From positions 121,088,979 to 121,152,978 of the forward strand of contig CM045762.1 of the NCBI GenBank assembly GCA_025200525.1: DNA of 64,000 bases. The letters are read 5' to 3'. Source of the stretch: Camellia lanceoleosa (Eukaryota; Streptophyta; Magnoliopsida; Ericales; Theaceae). How positions within the stretch are numbered: position 1 is the stretch's first letter; every line of letters begins with the position of its first letter. The notes beneath the pieces were generated by a model. The model was not told the DNA's origin, searched no databases, and saw only the letters and a program-made list of their open reading frames with translations. Positions 31,081 to 43,640 of this stretch are shown in pieces. A program made the position numbers and the translations under genes.

Positions 31081-32858
31081 TGTAACGCCCTCAAAATAAT
31101 GATATTAAACCAACAATATTAACATGCTATGATATATAAAAGATCCACGTCCTTCCATTCATCAGAGTGCTATTACAAAAGGTATTACATGTTAACAACA
31201 AAAGCAAATGCCCTACGGGCTTACTGACTTTTCCAAGTCAACACTTGGTCACAAGAAATTAGAGTGCTATCCACTTTACACATTACGCTCTAGGCTTAAA
31301 TTTATATGAAACACAGCAAAAGGAAGAACAACCAGAAAGTCCGTCCGCCACTAGCCTCCCAAGCTAAGTCCTTGGAGGTGGCAGGCTACCAGTACCTGAA
31401 AATGATGTTCATATAGGGTGAGCCACACCAAAGAGAAATACACTAAACCGCTTATAAATAATGACTAAAAGATTAACAGTTGATAGATGGCCAACTCTTT
31501 TACATTCTTTCATCACTTCAACAAATATAGGCAAAACAATTATATTCATACTTCCAATGACAAGCATATACGCTCGCCAATACATTTCTAGATAAGCATA
31601 CATGCTCTATCTACGGAGTTCATCCCCTATCTCCTCCCAATAACATCCGGTTTAGAGGTCCATCCCTATCTTCCCTAAACCATGAGTACATCCCCTATCT
31701 CCTCCAACACAACACAATGCATATATATAACAATTATACACATCACATATCAATACATAAAATCAATGTATTCTTTCCATCGTCATAACCCATGACCCAA
31801 TTCTATCTCAATTCCTCATTTTCCACAATTAATTATTCAAATTAATTAATCAATGTAATTAGGACGTTTCCATAATTAACATTACAACCCTTAGGTTCCA
31901 ATTTCACTAATGTTTCAACATTAATTCCATGTTTCTATACCAAACATGCTTCTAGGTTTATTATAGACAAAACCCCAAACTTTTATAAAATTACACAATG
32001 GCCCAAAGTTTCCCAAAATTACACAACAACTACCAACATATCAAAATGCTAAAATTCAAAGACAAAATCCATAAAGAGGAGTAGGATATCCCTACCTCAA
32101 AGTTTGAGCTCAAAAGGAGATGAAGACCCAACACCCAACTTGCTCCAAAACCTAATATTTTCAGATTATATCGAAGCCCAAGTCACCTCTACCTTTTTAA
32201 CAAAGCACTTAGGGAAGATTCACCTCTAGGGAGATGATTTCTTAGAGAGAAGGCAAGTCTAGAGAGAGAGGCTCTCAAATTTAGGGTTTTAAAAAGTAAA
32301 AGCTTCAAAAAGTGAAGTTTAGATCGCCGCTAATCGATATAAACAGCTTCGCTCGAAGGAAGACTTGGTCGCCGAACCTGAAAACCGTAGCTCGAGCCAA
32401 GAAGGTCTCGCCGAGCCAACATCCAAGAAGCTCGCTCGAGCGAAGAAAAGCTCGCCGAGCAGAGCTCGACCTTCAGTTCGCAACTAGACGACGCCGAAGC
32501 GACGAACCGCCGCCGAGCGAAGATCAACTAGATCGCTCGAAGCGAAGAATCACCGCCGAGCGAAATCATGGTGTTCAGTCCAGCCAGACGCAGCCGCCGC
32601 CGAAGCGAAGCCGCCTGCTCGACCCACCAGACCTAAAACTCAACTCTCGCCGGCGACTAACCTCGCCGGCGAAGGACAAAATTTCGGGCAAAGAACCCTT
32701 GGCTTTAACACAACCAACTCAAACAAACCTGCCCAACACATCCTATAACTCAAATACAATATATGAAAGGACGTAAACAGGACAACAATCCACTACCAAC
32801 ATCCACGGACACACGTCCGGATCACTATACAACAAGGGGTAAACCCGGGATCGCTATA
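31081..32858 (-). mobile_element. Solo LTR, Tekay/Del-like, in a TOP3B intron
   Basis: A 1.78-kb block between CTCAA duplications, in a short intron (about 110 bp without it). On the minus strand it ends GAGGGCGTTACA, a usual chromovirus LTR end. The other end reads TATAGCGATCCCGGG, so the expected TG is TA here. The region 32330-32660 is full of GCTCGAGCG/GCCGAGCGAAG-type words. The 154-codon Arg-rich frame on the plus strand at 32312 is antisense to the LTR and is not called. Confidence 0.75.
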
Positions 32859-32896
32859 CTCAAAATTCCCCAAAAGGATATATGTTGCTTACAAAC

Positions 32897-33025
32897 CTGA
32901 ACATAGTTCCTTTCATAGATATTATTGATATGTACGGGGATTGATGCATCCATGCCTATTCCATTCTTTTCCATTAGAGAGATGAGCTCACTTTCGGTAA
33001 GATAATCCGGGGCTGCAGTCTCCTC
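32897..33025 (-). pseudogene. TOP3B: TOP3B exon d
   Basis: Exactly 43 codons, open throughout. It reads [20 protein letters not shown] then [19 protein letters not shown], one of the best-conserved stretches of TOP3B. The acceptor is ATTTTCAG and the donor is CAG|GTTTGT. Confidence 0.9.
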
Positions 33026-33169
33026 CTGAAAATTTAAAACTCAGCTATCTAATTGCAAAGAGTAGCAATAATTGAATATTACAGGTTTGTACACAATAAA
33101 TTTCAGATTCTTTTCTTTTTTTATTTAATAAACATAAAAAAATAGTAACGTGATAAATAGGCTAGGCTT

Positions 33170-33420
33170 CCATTCCACCCATGTGTGGTTAAACCAAAGC
33201 TGCTAAAATCGCCATTCCACAGGATTGCATTCTGCAAATGGAATGAACCAGGCATGCAATACAAATAGGTTTCCATTCAACCTTTTGGTTACAACAGAAT
33301 GAACACCTTAGAAACAGGGAATGGAACTAATTTTTGCAAGCAACAAAGGAATGGCAACGCCATTTCTCATCCCATTCCTTGTGCCATTCCATTCCCACCT
33401 CATTTTGTTCCTATAGGCCA
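33170..33420. mobile_element. GAATGG/CCATTC-rich insertion in the TOP3B intron
   Basis: The intron between exons c and d contains about 250 bp with repeated CATTCC and GAATGG words in both orientations, resembling a MITE. Its exact ends were not determined. Confidence 0.35.
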
Positions 33421-33465
33421 AAAATAGTGTAACAATCCACAAGTTCAGATATTAAATGTTTTTAC

Positions 33466-33628
33466 CATGCATTAGGTCATAGTTTCTCGCCAAAAAGAAT
33501 GAGCCATTTTCATTGTGCCTATCTATTTCACTGCTAACCATGGCATGATAGCCATATATCCCTTGGATGTAACACGCTGCCCTACACAATGGAAGAATTC
33601 TCCGCCAACTGAAAAGTCAATCTTCGTC
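33466..33628 (-). pseudogene. TOP3B: TOP3B exon c
   Basis: The length is 1 + 54 codons, in phase with both neighbours. The first two thirds are clear TOP3B (TKIDFSVGGEFFHCVGQ, MAIMPWLAV). The last 20 codons contain TAG and TAA and no recognisable TOP3B sequence, although the donor (ATG|GTAAAA) is in phase. Confidence 0.8.
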
Positions 33629-34376
33629 CTGGAGTGGTCATCATATAGCGCATGTTATCGAACAAATTAACTTCTATGTTCAATATATATTTTTACTAAA
33701 GTAAAAAAGAAGAAACTGATACATTATATAATAAATGAGAAACTATGGCACCAAGAAATGTCAGCTAGTTATTGAAACAGAAGTCATGGTAGTGACTAGA
33801 AATTTAAATATGCACAGTTCATTTCTAGGAACAAACAAATGCAATGGATCAATTAGTCAAAAGTTATAATTTGTACAGGCAGTCATAATTAAAATTCTTT
33901 TTGTTTCACTCCATGGGAAAATTTGTTTTTAGTCAACTTTAAACTATATTTTACAAATTTTACATAATTATACTTGTCCATTGCTCTTTATTTGTTGGAC
34001 CATTATAGATGTTCAAACCCATATTTGGTCACTCTTTTGCTGGCCATCTCCTGTTAACGACTGCATTACAAAGAACAATGGTTACGATTAAAATAACCCA
34101 ACAGAAAATTTTACTTGTCAGTTGAAGTGTCTACCCAGAAAAAAAGAAAAAAGACTTCTTAACAAATGCAAGTAACCCCTTTCCATCTAGTTAATCCCAA
34201 GGCATTATGAACGATTCCATACATCAAGCGCCTAAGAATTGAAGGGTACCTATAGACTAAATCAACAATTGGCCCACTTTATAACAAGAAAGGAGTGCAA
34301 TTTTTAGCATGCCTCAAATGTGACCTCCCAGTCATTCAACAACATATTTTATTTATTTTAGTTTCTTTCTTTCTGT
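33629..34376. other. TOP3B intron sequence, no element recognised
   Basis: AT-rich intron DNA between exon c and the Copia fragment. Confidence 0.5.
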
Positions 34377-35720
34377 TTGTCAAGCCATGTCATCCTTTTC
34401 CAATTCCTCTGGCTTGCTAGCTCTCCATTGTCCATGCCCATCAATTCTACGGCCTTGGGTCCTATGTTCTCAATTCCTCTCATTACAAATATGGTAACTA
34501 CAAAATTGAATGATTCAAATTACCTTCTTTGGTGCTTTAAGATAAACTCAATACTTATTGGCCAAAAAATTTAACGCTTCATTGGTGGATCCTATCTATG
34601 GCCTCTAGAGTTTCTCCCAACCACTGCTGGCCAACCTGCCTTCCAAAATCTAGTGTATTTATCTTGGTATCACACTGATCAGACACTCATTAGTTCCTCA
34701 ATGCTACCTTATCTGAGCTGGGATTAATTGTTAGTCTTCTTACTTTACGGCTGTGTCTGGACCTCTCTCAAGCATCATTTACCCAACAATATTGTCCACA
34801 TGTCTACACTTTGCTTCCACCGATTATCTCCAACCAAGGACAACCAGTCCATTTCCGAATACCTACTATATGCCAAGTCCTTAGTTGATCCCTTGGCTTC
34901 AATTGGTCAGCCGGTCTCCAATGATGATTTAGAGAATTATGTTCTGTGGTTTGGGTCCAAGTTATAAGATGATTACAATTGCCAAACTTACCATCTTTAC
35001 CCTTTCTTTGTAGGATCTATGAGAATGCCTCCTATTGTTTGAGGCACAGACATCGGTTCCCACTTCACCACCACAAACTGTCCTGTCCCAATAGTATTTT
35101 GGTAACTAGGTGTCTTCTTTTGTACATCCTGGTTCTGGAGCACTAGTATTGGTCATCGAGGGAGACATAATAGGAATTCAAATTGCAACCAGGGTTTTCA
35201 CAACCACAACAATCGTGGTTCTGGAGTTCATCATGGTTATATTAGCGCCTCTAGTTCCTTCTAGCAATTGTGCAATGGTGTTGGGCATGTTTCTCTTTAG
35301 TAACCCAGGTGGTGTGCTAGCTCAACTGCTGAGTCTGTCCATACTGCCTTTGCAAATCTTTAATTGGCTCAACAATCTCCTCAGTTGGCTTAATCTTCAC
35401 AGGATTATCTACAGGCTGTCGGTCACCGTGAATCAGTCCACTTTCCTTATCAACCAACAACACCCTAACCCTAACTAGTATCCAAATACCCATCACTTGA
35501 TCAGAGTCTTGGTCTCCATAGAACCATTGGTTCTGATTCGAATTTTCTTGGCAATGGTAATCATCTCCCTATTGCCCAACTAGTAACAATGCTCTTCCAC
35601 TAGGTTCTTCTTCATTTAAGCTACCAGTGGTTCGAATTTTCTTGGCAATGGTAATCATCTCCCTATTACCCAACCAACAAGTAACAATCCTCTTCCACTA
35701 GGTTCTTCTTCTTTCTGCTA
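34377..35720 (+). mobile_element. Copia gag/protease fragment
   Basis: Gag of the UBN2/retrotran type is read in shifting frames: KLNDSNYLLW near 34504, then YLLYAKSLVDPLASIGQPVS near 34860. An Asn/His/Gly-rich linker follows at about 35140-35260, and remnants of the protease region (GNGNHLPIAQ) near 35550. No reverse transcriptase follows. No LTR was identified, so it is a decayed fragment. Confidence 0.7.
35533..35720 (+). repeat. Tandem duplication of about 95 bp in the Copia fragment
   Basis: TCGAATTTTCTTGGCAATGG to CACTAGGTTCTTCTTC occurs twice (about 35538-35613 and 35634-35712), with a few differences. Confidence 0.75.
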
Positions 35721-36126
35721 TACATATTAAGAACATTGCTCTTGCAGTTGTCTACTTAATTCAGCTGAGCAGACAAAGTAATTAAGCTAGATATCGTAAA
35801 TGTACTACTTATCATGCTTTTATTCTGCAATGATCAATCTACACAACTTAATGGCTTGGATTATTTCAACCATGCAGACACTATAAAGCTCCTCCAGGAG
35901 ATGAAAGTAACAGATTTAGGCTAAACAAACATTTTAGAAAATTAAGAAATAATTGTAGATAAACGGAAACTGGAAATCATCCAAATTGTTTTTGCATTAA
36001 ATTCATCGTGAAAGTGAACCACTAAATTTGCTGAATGTGAAAAAAAGTCAAATTTGAATATATATCTATAAACAGGTTAGCCTTTCACCTCAACTCAATT
36101 ATAATCAATTCCAAAAGCTAGCCTTA
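35721..36126. other. TOP3B intron sequence
   Basis: Nothing recognised between the Copia fragment and the Gypsy target duplication. Confidence 0.5.
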
Positions 36127-36131
36127 CATAT
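36127..36131. repeat. Target-site duplication CATAT, left copy
   Basis: Identical to CATAT at 44987-44991, directly outside the right LTR. Confidence 0.9.
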
Positions 36132-36947
36132 TGAAGGGGCTTAATGCGAGATGGGTCAGGTCCAAGCCTTGGGCCGGCCCAATCCGACAAAGTCCGAATC
36201 TAAGTGGGTCAGATGAGTATATGGACAAACCAGTTGAGCCCAATTTCATGATCAACAGCCCACCCAAGTCCTCAAGCACTTGGGCCCAACCCTTGATGGA
36301 AAGGCTAGCCAGTAGTAATCTTTGGTCTGCCGAAAGCTGGGACGAATCTGTGAGCCGAACAGATAATGGTCCGGCCCATCTCGATATATGACCCTGAAAA
36401 AGGCCGAGCTGAGGCGCATCAGTACTAAACTGAAGTACATGAGTATCGAGCTGGAGAAACCTCACAAGGAAACGTGGGATCTGTGAGTGCAAGCATGTGC
36501 AGGTTGCCACCTCAGCTGGTCCCCCACACTTAGAATCACGGAAGTTGTTAAACCAAAGGAATGTGGTTAGTTATCAGCATGCCTACAATGAGAATATGCA
36601 ATCAATGACAACTACCAAGTGGTCCCCCACCTGGAGCAATGCTGAAAGGACACCTGGCAACACCTACACTCCATGAACTCACCTTGACAAGCAAGTAAGG
36701 AACACTACATATACAACATGAACTTCACATTGAAGGTAACTGAACTATTCCAAGCTAAACCACACTGACATACAAATTCTACCCTCTTTTCCCGATCGCT
36801 AATTCCCACACCGGAGGGGTTATCCAGCCAACCCCGGCCGGGCAGCTCTAACGGTGCTTCTTGTGGCAGGAGTCCCGGTCCCTGGATAGTCCAACTGAGA
36901 GCGGAGCCCCGATTCACTTTCATCTAGTGCAGAATCTGGTACGCACA
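36132..36947 (+). repeat. 5' LTR of the Gypsy element
   Basis: 816 bp, beginning TGAAGGGGC and ending GGTACGCACA. Nearly identical to 44183-44986 except in 36300-36440. Confidence 0.92.
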
Positions 36948-37072
36948 ATTGGTGCGGTGAGCGTGGATCACTTTATCTCTGAGCTCTACATTCAGTTCCG
37001 GCAAGGGGGATTGAGGATGTTCCGCCTTCAACAAATACTCCACAGACGGAGAAGACGAAGGACAAAGGTTTA

Positions 37073-38622
37073 GCACTCCTGACAGTTCTGGAGGAGCAAA
37101 CTAGAAACAATAATCGAACCCCCAAATCCGTCGAGCATCGATTGCCCTTCGCCGGAGGTTCTTCTCATCATTTCCTTCTGGAAAAGGATTATAGAGATCG
37201 AATTATAGATTCCATGGGAATGGAGATACAGGAATTGAAAGCTCAACTTAAGAAGGTGTTGGGTGATCCGACGGAAAAGAGGACGGAAGCAGAGACCTCT
37301 CGTTTGCAACGGAGGAGCTCGTCTAGAGAGCTACCAGTGAAGAAATTCCCTAGGAATGACTCCGGGCAACGAAGCCAACCTATCCCAACACAGAGTGAAG
37401 CGGCGAGTAGCCACACCTGTGGGTCACGCCGGAGGAGGGCCAAGAGGTAGAAGACGGATAGTCAGCAAACTGCATACCCTCCTCAGGACCTTCGCACTTG
37501 GCTGATCGGCAATAGGCAGAACGAGCAACATCGAGATCATCTGGATCGTACTGTTCACCAGAGAGAACATCGAGCATTGAACAGGCTCGTCTCTTCGTCA
37601 TTCTCTCTGGAGATTGAGACCATGAGACCTCCAAAGAAGTTCACTCCACCAAAGTTCACTTCCTACGATGGGAAATCGGACCCTCTGACACATATCAGCC
37701 ACTTTAGACAGATGATGTCCCTATGAAGCCGAGATGAGGCATTGATGTGCAAAGTCTTCCCATCGAGCTTGGGAGAAACCGGACTCCGATGGTTCGATCG
37801 ACTCCTCGCTGGATTAATTCATGGCTGGAAGCAGCTCTCTGAAGAGTTCCTAGCCAGGTTCGTCTCTAATACTAAGATCCCAAAAGAGCCGGATACACTG
37901 TTCGGCCTCAGGAAGGAGCAAGAGGAAACGCTGCGCAGTTATGCTAGGAGATACTGGGAAGAGTATAACGATCTGGAAGAAAATGTGTGCAGCGAGTAGA
38001 TGGTCGTCATGTCCTTCAAACATGGTCTGCGCCCGGAAAGTAAGTTGAGACAATCACTTACCAAGCGCCTGGCCACAGCTTTGAAAGACTTGTGTGCCAG
38101 GATTGAGCAGTATGCCCGTCTCGAAGACGATCAGGTCCCCATCGAGGTAGTATCAGCGGAACAAGCAGCCTGGCAGAAGAAGAAAACTGACCGAGGAGAA
38201 CACCGAGGGATTGCAGTGAATGAGGTGGATAAGTCCAAATCCACGAAGCCGTTGTGACTGTGTTCACAGAGCCAATCTATCGAATCCTGGAAAAGATCAA
38301 GAGAGAACCCTTCTTTGTTTGGCCATCGAAAATGATGGGAGATCCAGCTCGGCGCAATCAGAAGCTCAGATGCACCTACCACCAAGACAGGAGACATATG
38401 ACCCAGAACTGCAGGGCACTGAAGCAACACTTGGAAGACCTAGTGGCAGCTGGGCACCTAAGGGAATACATTGATCAGGGTAAGGAAGTGGCCGAGCTGG
38501 GGAACCCACTTCTAGAAGCAAACATTGAGCATCCGCCCCGGCTGATAATAAATGTGATCCATGGGACAGCGGCTCATGAATCTGAGGAGGCACTGAAGGA
38601 AGAGATCGCTAAGGCTGCATAG
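37073..38622 (+). pseudogene. Gypsy gag, broken
   Basis: The capsid-type Gag region is clear. It has PPKFTSYDGKSDPLTHI near 37655, then WFDRLLAGLIHGWKQLSEEF (37792-37851), RSYARRYWEEYNDLEENV (37936) and RQSLTKRLATALKDL (38049). A TGA near 37723 and a TAG at 37997 interrupt it. A zinc-knuckle region follows (CTYHQDRRHMTQNCRALKQH, 38370-38430). Confidence 0.85.
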
Positions 38623-38639
38623 ATTTAGCGAATCATGTC

Positions 38640-39030
38640 AGTAGAGCCGGCATCGAAAAAGTGCGTACCGTACCTAAATCCCTCATGTGCACTATTTCAT
38701 TTACTAGCAAAGATTTAGAAGGCATATAGCACCCACATGCTGATGCATTGATTATAACTGTTGGGATTGGGAAACGATTTGATGTGAAACGAGTTCTAGT
38801 AGATCAGGGCAGTGCAGCAGACATACTGTATTATGATTTGTTCAGAAAGCTCAGCCTCTTCGAGCAGCATCTCACCCCAGCCGCAGCCCCGTTGGTCGGT
38901 TTTAATTCATAGCCGGAATGGCCGCTCGGCAAAATAGTATTGCCAGTCGTAACGGGGACAAAAACCCTCCAGATAGAGTTCTTGGTTATTAATACACATC
39001 CCCTTATAATGCCATACTTGGCCGCCCGTG
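38640..39030 (+). pseudogene. Gypsy aspartic protease, broken
   Basis: VLVDQGSAADILYYDLF (38792-38840) is the protease active-site region (Asp at the start of D-x-G). A stop near 38910 and frame changes interrupt it. Confidence 0.75.
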
Positions 39031-39040
39031 GATTCATCGA

Positions 39041-40743
39041 ATGGAAGCAGTCCCTTCAACCTATCACCAGCTCATCCGTTTCCCAACGGAACACGGAGTA
39101 GAGCAGATTTCAGGGGATCAAGTTGCGTCCAAACATTGCTTCATGGCAGCATTAAAGGCAAAGCAACTCTGCAACCGGGTACAGATGGTAGAAGTGGCCG
39201 AACAGCCAGTCTTGGAAGATGTGGGAAGAACTCTAGAGGAAAAGATGGTGGAGGATTTAGCGAAAGTCTTGATAAAAGAAGACGACCCGGAAAAGTACTT
39301 CCTTGTCGGTACCTCGCTAAGCGCTGATGAGAAACTTCAGCTGCTAGAACTGCTGAGGGAAAATATGGAGGTATTCGCATGGTCAGCATATGATACTTCA
39401 GGGTTGGACCCAGAATTTGCTTGCCACAAGCTCAACATCAATCCTTCAGCTCGGCCCATCGTACAGAAAAGTCGGAGATCCTCAGTTGAGCACACCGAAT
39501 CAGTAATTGCCGAAGTCGAAAAACTTCTGGCCTCAGGAGCAATCAGAGAAGTTTAGTACCCGCAATGGCTGTCTAACACAGTTGTAGTCAAGAAGAAGTA
39601 CGGAAGATGGAGTTTGTGTCGATTTCACTTGCTTGAACAAAGCCTGCCCTAAAGATAGTTTTCCACTGCCTCGCATTGATCAACTAGTAGACTCAACAGC
39701 AGCTCATGAGCGCATGAGTTTTCTGGACGCTTATAGCGGTTATCATCAAATACCATTGTTCGGTCCGAATCAAGAAAAGACAGCGTTCATCACTCCGAGA
39801 GGGACTTACTGCTACAGAGTGATGCCGTTCGGCCTCAAGAATGCCGGGGCAACCTACTAGCGAATGATCACTCGGATGTTCAAAGACCAACTGGGGAAAA
39901 CCATGGAAGCCTATATAGACGATATGGTAGTAAAAAGCAAGTTCGCTACAAACCACCTCACGGACTTGAGAGAAGTTTTTAGCATCCTGAAAAACCACTA
40001 GCTTCGCCTCAATGCCTCGAAATGCGCCTTCGAGGTAGGAACATGAAAGTTCTTGGGGTACATGGTCACTCATAGAGGAATTGAAGTGAATCCGGATCAA
40101 ATTAGGGCAATACAGGATCTCGAAGTGCCAACAAAGTCTAAGGAACTGCAGAAACTAGCCGGAATGGTAGCTGCACTGAATCGGTTTATTAGCAAATCCT
40201 CAGATCGGATGAAGCCTTTCTTCCAGCTCTTGAGGAAAAAGGCAACATTTGAATGGAATAGTGAATGTGCCGAAGCACTGCAGAGTCTCAAAAGATACCT
40301 TAGTACACCCCCTCTATTATCCACTCCAGAACCGGGAGAGGAGCTGTACTTCTATCTAGCAGTCTCAGATCATGCCGTGAGCGCAGTATTAATTCGAGAA
40401 GTTGATAAGGAACAGAGACCAGTATATTATGTTAGCAAGACTTTACTGGATGCTGAGACACGGTATCTACCACTGGAAAAGTTAGCTTACGCGCTGCTTA
40501 TCGCCTCAAGAAAGTTGTAACATTACTTCCAGGGGCATACCATTAATGTCCTCACTAAATTCGCCCTCAGATCTGTATTCAGCCGAGCCGATTTCTCTAG
40601 CCGAACAGCAAAGTGGGCGGTAGAACTTGGAGAGTTTGACATTCGGTATCAACCTAGGATAGCAATCAAGGCCCAGGTCTTGGCGGATTTTGTCACAGAA
40701 TTCACTCCCATCCAGAGTACCGAACCGAGAAATCTGAGTTCGG
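39041..40743 (+). pseudogene. Gypsy reverse transcriptase and RNase H, broken
   Basis: RT starts with IVQKSRRSSVEHTESV and GAIREV (to 39553), followed by a TAG at 39554. After a frameshift come LDAYSGYHQIPL (39724), TAFITPRGTYCYRVMPFGL (from 39780) and the catalytic AYIDDMVVKS box (39906-39935), in which both Asp residues are kept. RNase H follows (FYLAVSDHAVSAVLI, then VYYVSKTLLDAETRY). Stops lie at 39858, about 39999, 40044, 40518 and 40746. Several fit Gln (CAG) to TAG. Confidence 0.88.
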
Positions 40744-40748
40744 CATAG

Positions 40749-41190
40749 TTGCCATGCGCCACCGAACAAGGAAAACCCAGCACTTCGGAAGCATGGAAAC
40801 TCTTTATTAGAAACATCTGGCAACTCTACGTCGATGGTTCATCCAATATCCGAGGCTCGGGGGCAGGAGTAGTTCTTATCTCTCCAGAAGGATTTATCTG
40901 GGAACAGGCTCTCAGGCTAGGCTGGAAGGCTTCAAACAACGAGGCCAAGTACGTTATTGGCGGTTATGAAGCATGAACACTTCAAGGCGTAACGACTTCT
41001 TGTTTTCAGCGACTCACAACTAGTGGTAAACCAGCTTTCTGGAGTCTACAAAACTCGAGATGAAAGAATGGCTATACACGCAGGCAAGGCCAGAGACCTA
41101 CTCAGAAAATTCCAATCCATACGAGTGGAACAAATTGGTCGGGACAAAAATAGCCACGCAGATGCTCTGGCATGCCTAGGCTCATCAGTG
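40749..41190 (+). pseudogene. Second (archaeal-type) RNase H of the Tat element
   Basis: WQLYVDGSSNIRGSGAGVVL (40818-40877), then NNEAKYVIGGYEA up to a TGA at 40974. After a frameshift comes VEQIGRDKNSHADALACLGS (41132-41190). The Asp and Glu of the DGS and NNEA motifs and the DKNSHADALA motif are typical of this second RNase H. Confidence 0.85.
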
Positions 41191-41299
41191 GACAGCAAGG
41201 ATGCCAGAAGAGTTTGGGTTGAGTTCGTACCAGAACCAAGTATCGCATCTCCAGTCCTCTGCAACAACTTAGAGCCGAGCTGGATGGATCCAATATTGG

Positions 41300-42540
41300 T
41301 CTTTCTGAACTGTAAACTCCTCAAGATAGAAAGGAAGCCAACAAGATCGCATAAATCACCGATTCTGGATCTCACCGTCAGGAAGTCAGACAGACGTTCC
41401 TACCTTGGCCCCTACCTCCTATGTGTGCATCCAAATCTCGTCGAGAATGTTCTCTACGAAATTCACGATGGGATTTGTGGATGCCACGTTGGCGGAAGGT
41501 CACTGGCACACCGAGCCCTAACTCACAGGTACTGGTGGCCACGAATGCAGCAAGATGCACAGCAGTACGTACAAAGGTGCGACAAATGTCAGAGGTTCGC
41601 TCCACTCATTCATCAGCCAGCCAAAACTCTCACTCCACTCACTAGCCCATGGCCCTTTGCGCAATGGGGCCTGGATATTGTTGGACCACTGGCGCGAGGT
41701 ACTGGGAACAGATGATTCTTCATTGCTGCAACTGACTATTTCACCAAATGGGTTGAAGTTGAGGCACTGGCAAGCATCAAGGAGGCAGACATGAAGTGGT
41801 TTGTTTTGAGGAATGTGGTAGTGCATTTCGGCATTCCGCGAATATTGATTGCGGACAACGGAACACAATTCGATGGAAAGATCTTCAGAAAATTTTGTGC
41901 TAATCTCAGAATTGAGTATAGGAACTCTTCTCTAGGGTACCCGCAGAGCAATGGACAGGCATAAGCGTCGAACAAAACCATCATCAACGAAGTTAAAAAG
42001 CGGCTTGAACATACCAAAGGCAAATGGGTTGAAGAGTTACCTCACGTATTATGGGCCTACCGAACTACAGCACGACGCCCCACAGGAGAAACACCTTACT
42101 CTTTAACCTATGGAATGGAGGCCATCATCCCACTCGAAGTAGGTCTCCCAACCCTTCGGTCTGAATTATTTGAAAGCTCCAGTAATGAGGAAGCTATCGC
42201 GCAAGCACTGGATATGGCAGAGGGCCGAAGAGAGGCAGCGCTGATCAGACTCGAAGCATATCAGCAGCAGCTCATCAGAAGTTTCAACCAAAAAGTTTTC
42301 CCAAGGCAGTTTATACCAGGAGAATTGGTTTTGAGGAAAGTCATGGATCACAAACGGGTGCCTGGTGAGGGCAAACTTGGGCGATCGGGAAGGTCCTATA
42401 AAATCACGACCATTCTTTGGAAATGGAGCTTACTACCTAGAGGATCTGAATGGCAAAGCAATACCTCGGCCCTGGAACGTAGCAAACCTCAAGAAATACT
42501 ACCAATAGGATCATCTCCTAACTTCTCTATCAGGATGTAA
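41300..42540 (+). pseudogene. Gypsy integrase, broken at the catalytic Glu
   Basis: The HHCC zinc region is intact (HDGICGCH ... RCDKCQRFAP, 41464-41610). Catalytic Asp residues are seen in WGLDIVGP (near 41670) and IADNGTQFD (41850). The third catalytic residue, the Glu expected in NGQAEASNKT, is a TAA stop at 41962-41964. A TGA at 41713 also interrupts the frame. The C-terminus continues to 42540. Confidence 0.88.
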
Positions 42541-42604
42541 AGACACTTATTTGTTGACCAATGCAAATGTTTTCCCACTTCTCTCAGATTTGTCCAATTC
42601 TTGT

Positions 42605-42840
42605 AATTAGCTTTGATGTTTATCAAATGGAATAAGCTTTGGTTCTCACCAAACGGAATTAGCTTTGGTCTTTACCAAATGGAATTAGCTTTGGTTCTCA
42701 CCAAACGGAATTAGCTTTGGTCTTTACTAAACGGAATTAGCTTTGGTCCTTACCAAACGAAATTAGCTTTGGTCTTTACCAAACGGAATTAGCTTTGGTG
42801 TTTGTCAAACAGAATTAACTTTGGTTTTAACCCAAATGGC
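42605..42840 (+). repeat. 28-bp tandem repeat in the Gypsy 3' region
   Basis: About eight units of ACGGAATTAGCTTTGGT plus YTYACCAA, period 28-29 bp, with scattered changes. Confidence 0.85.
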
Positions 42841-42929
42841 TCAGTTTCAGAACGACTGAACGGAATTTAAATTTAGTTAGCACTCAAACATGCTAAGTGG
42901 TATAGCTTGGTGGAAAAATGTTTGGCAAC

Positions 42930-43090
42930 TAAATTGGAATTTAGCCAAGTGGAATTGCTTGGTGGAAACCGCACTAATGTATCTTAAGTAAACATTTCTA
43001 TTTAGCCAAGTGGAATTGCTTGGTGGAAACCGCACTAATGTATCTTAAGTAAAATATCTCTATTTAGCCAAGTGGAATTGCTTGATGGAA
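42930..43090 (+). repeat. 66-bp tandem repeat in the Gypsy 3' region
   Basis: TTTAGCCAAGTGGAATTGCT followed by TGGTGGAAACCGCACTAATG is repeated two and a half times. Confidence 0.8.
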
Positions 43091-43132
43091 CAAACTCAAC
43101 TGAGCTACGTCAAGAGCAAACTTCTAGCATCA

Positions 43133-43640
43133 GCCTTACTCAGCTCCAGCTGGGGGCAGACAATTGTTTTTTTTTTCAAAAACCTACCTGGACCTGAGTA
43201 AGACATCTCTCTTTGCATTTCTCTCATTCAAATGTGCTTATACTATCAAAGTTGAAACAGACTCAAGCAGTTCTGTACAAGGGACAACTCTTCAGTATCG
43301 ATCTTACTTAGCTCCAGGTAGGGGCAAACAATTGTTTTCTTTCGAAACCGACCTGGACCTAAGTAAGCCCACTTACGAACTCAAAGAACAGCTATACCAC
43401 ATATCCGTCAGCCACGCCGATCACTAGTTCAGCCCTGAGGTCCCAACAATGCTCGTAGAGGCAAGCAGTCTGATTCCACACCAAGCATCGGTTCGATACG
43501 AGGCTCAAACAATGCTTTCGGCGGGCAAGCGATCTGAAGCAGACAGAACATCCATTTAAAGGCAATACAGAACCAGGCCGAGCATCTATTCGGCCCCGAG
43601 GTCCCAACAATGCTCGGCCGGGGGCAAGCAATATAGGAAA
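43133..43640 (+). repeat. Duplicated segments in the Gypsy 3' untranslated region
   Basis: Two diverged pairs: one around CTCCAGSTRGGGGCARACAAT to CCTGGACCTRAGTAAG (43133-43205 and 43300-43370), and one around GAGGTCCCAACAATGCTCG (43437 and 43597). No protein is supported here. Confidence 0.65.

Noticed and set aside
32312..32776. 154-codon Arg/Ser/Pro-rich frame
   Set aside because: Antisense within a solo LTR, built from GCTCGAGCG-type repeats; no domain.
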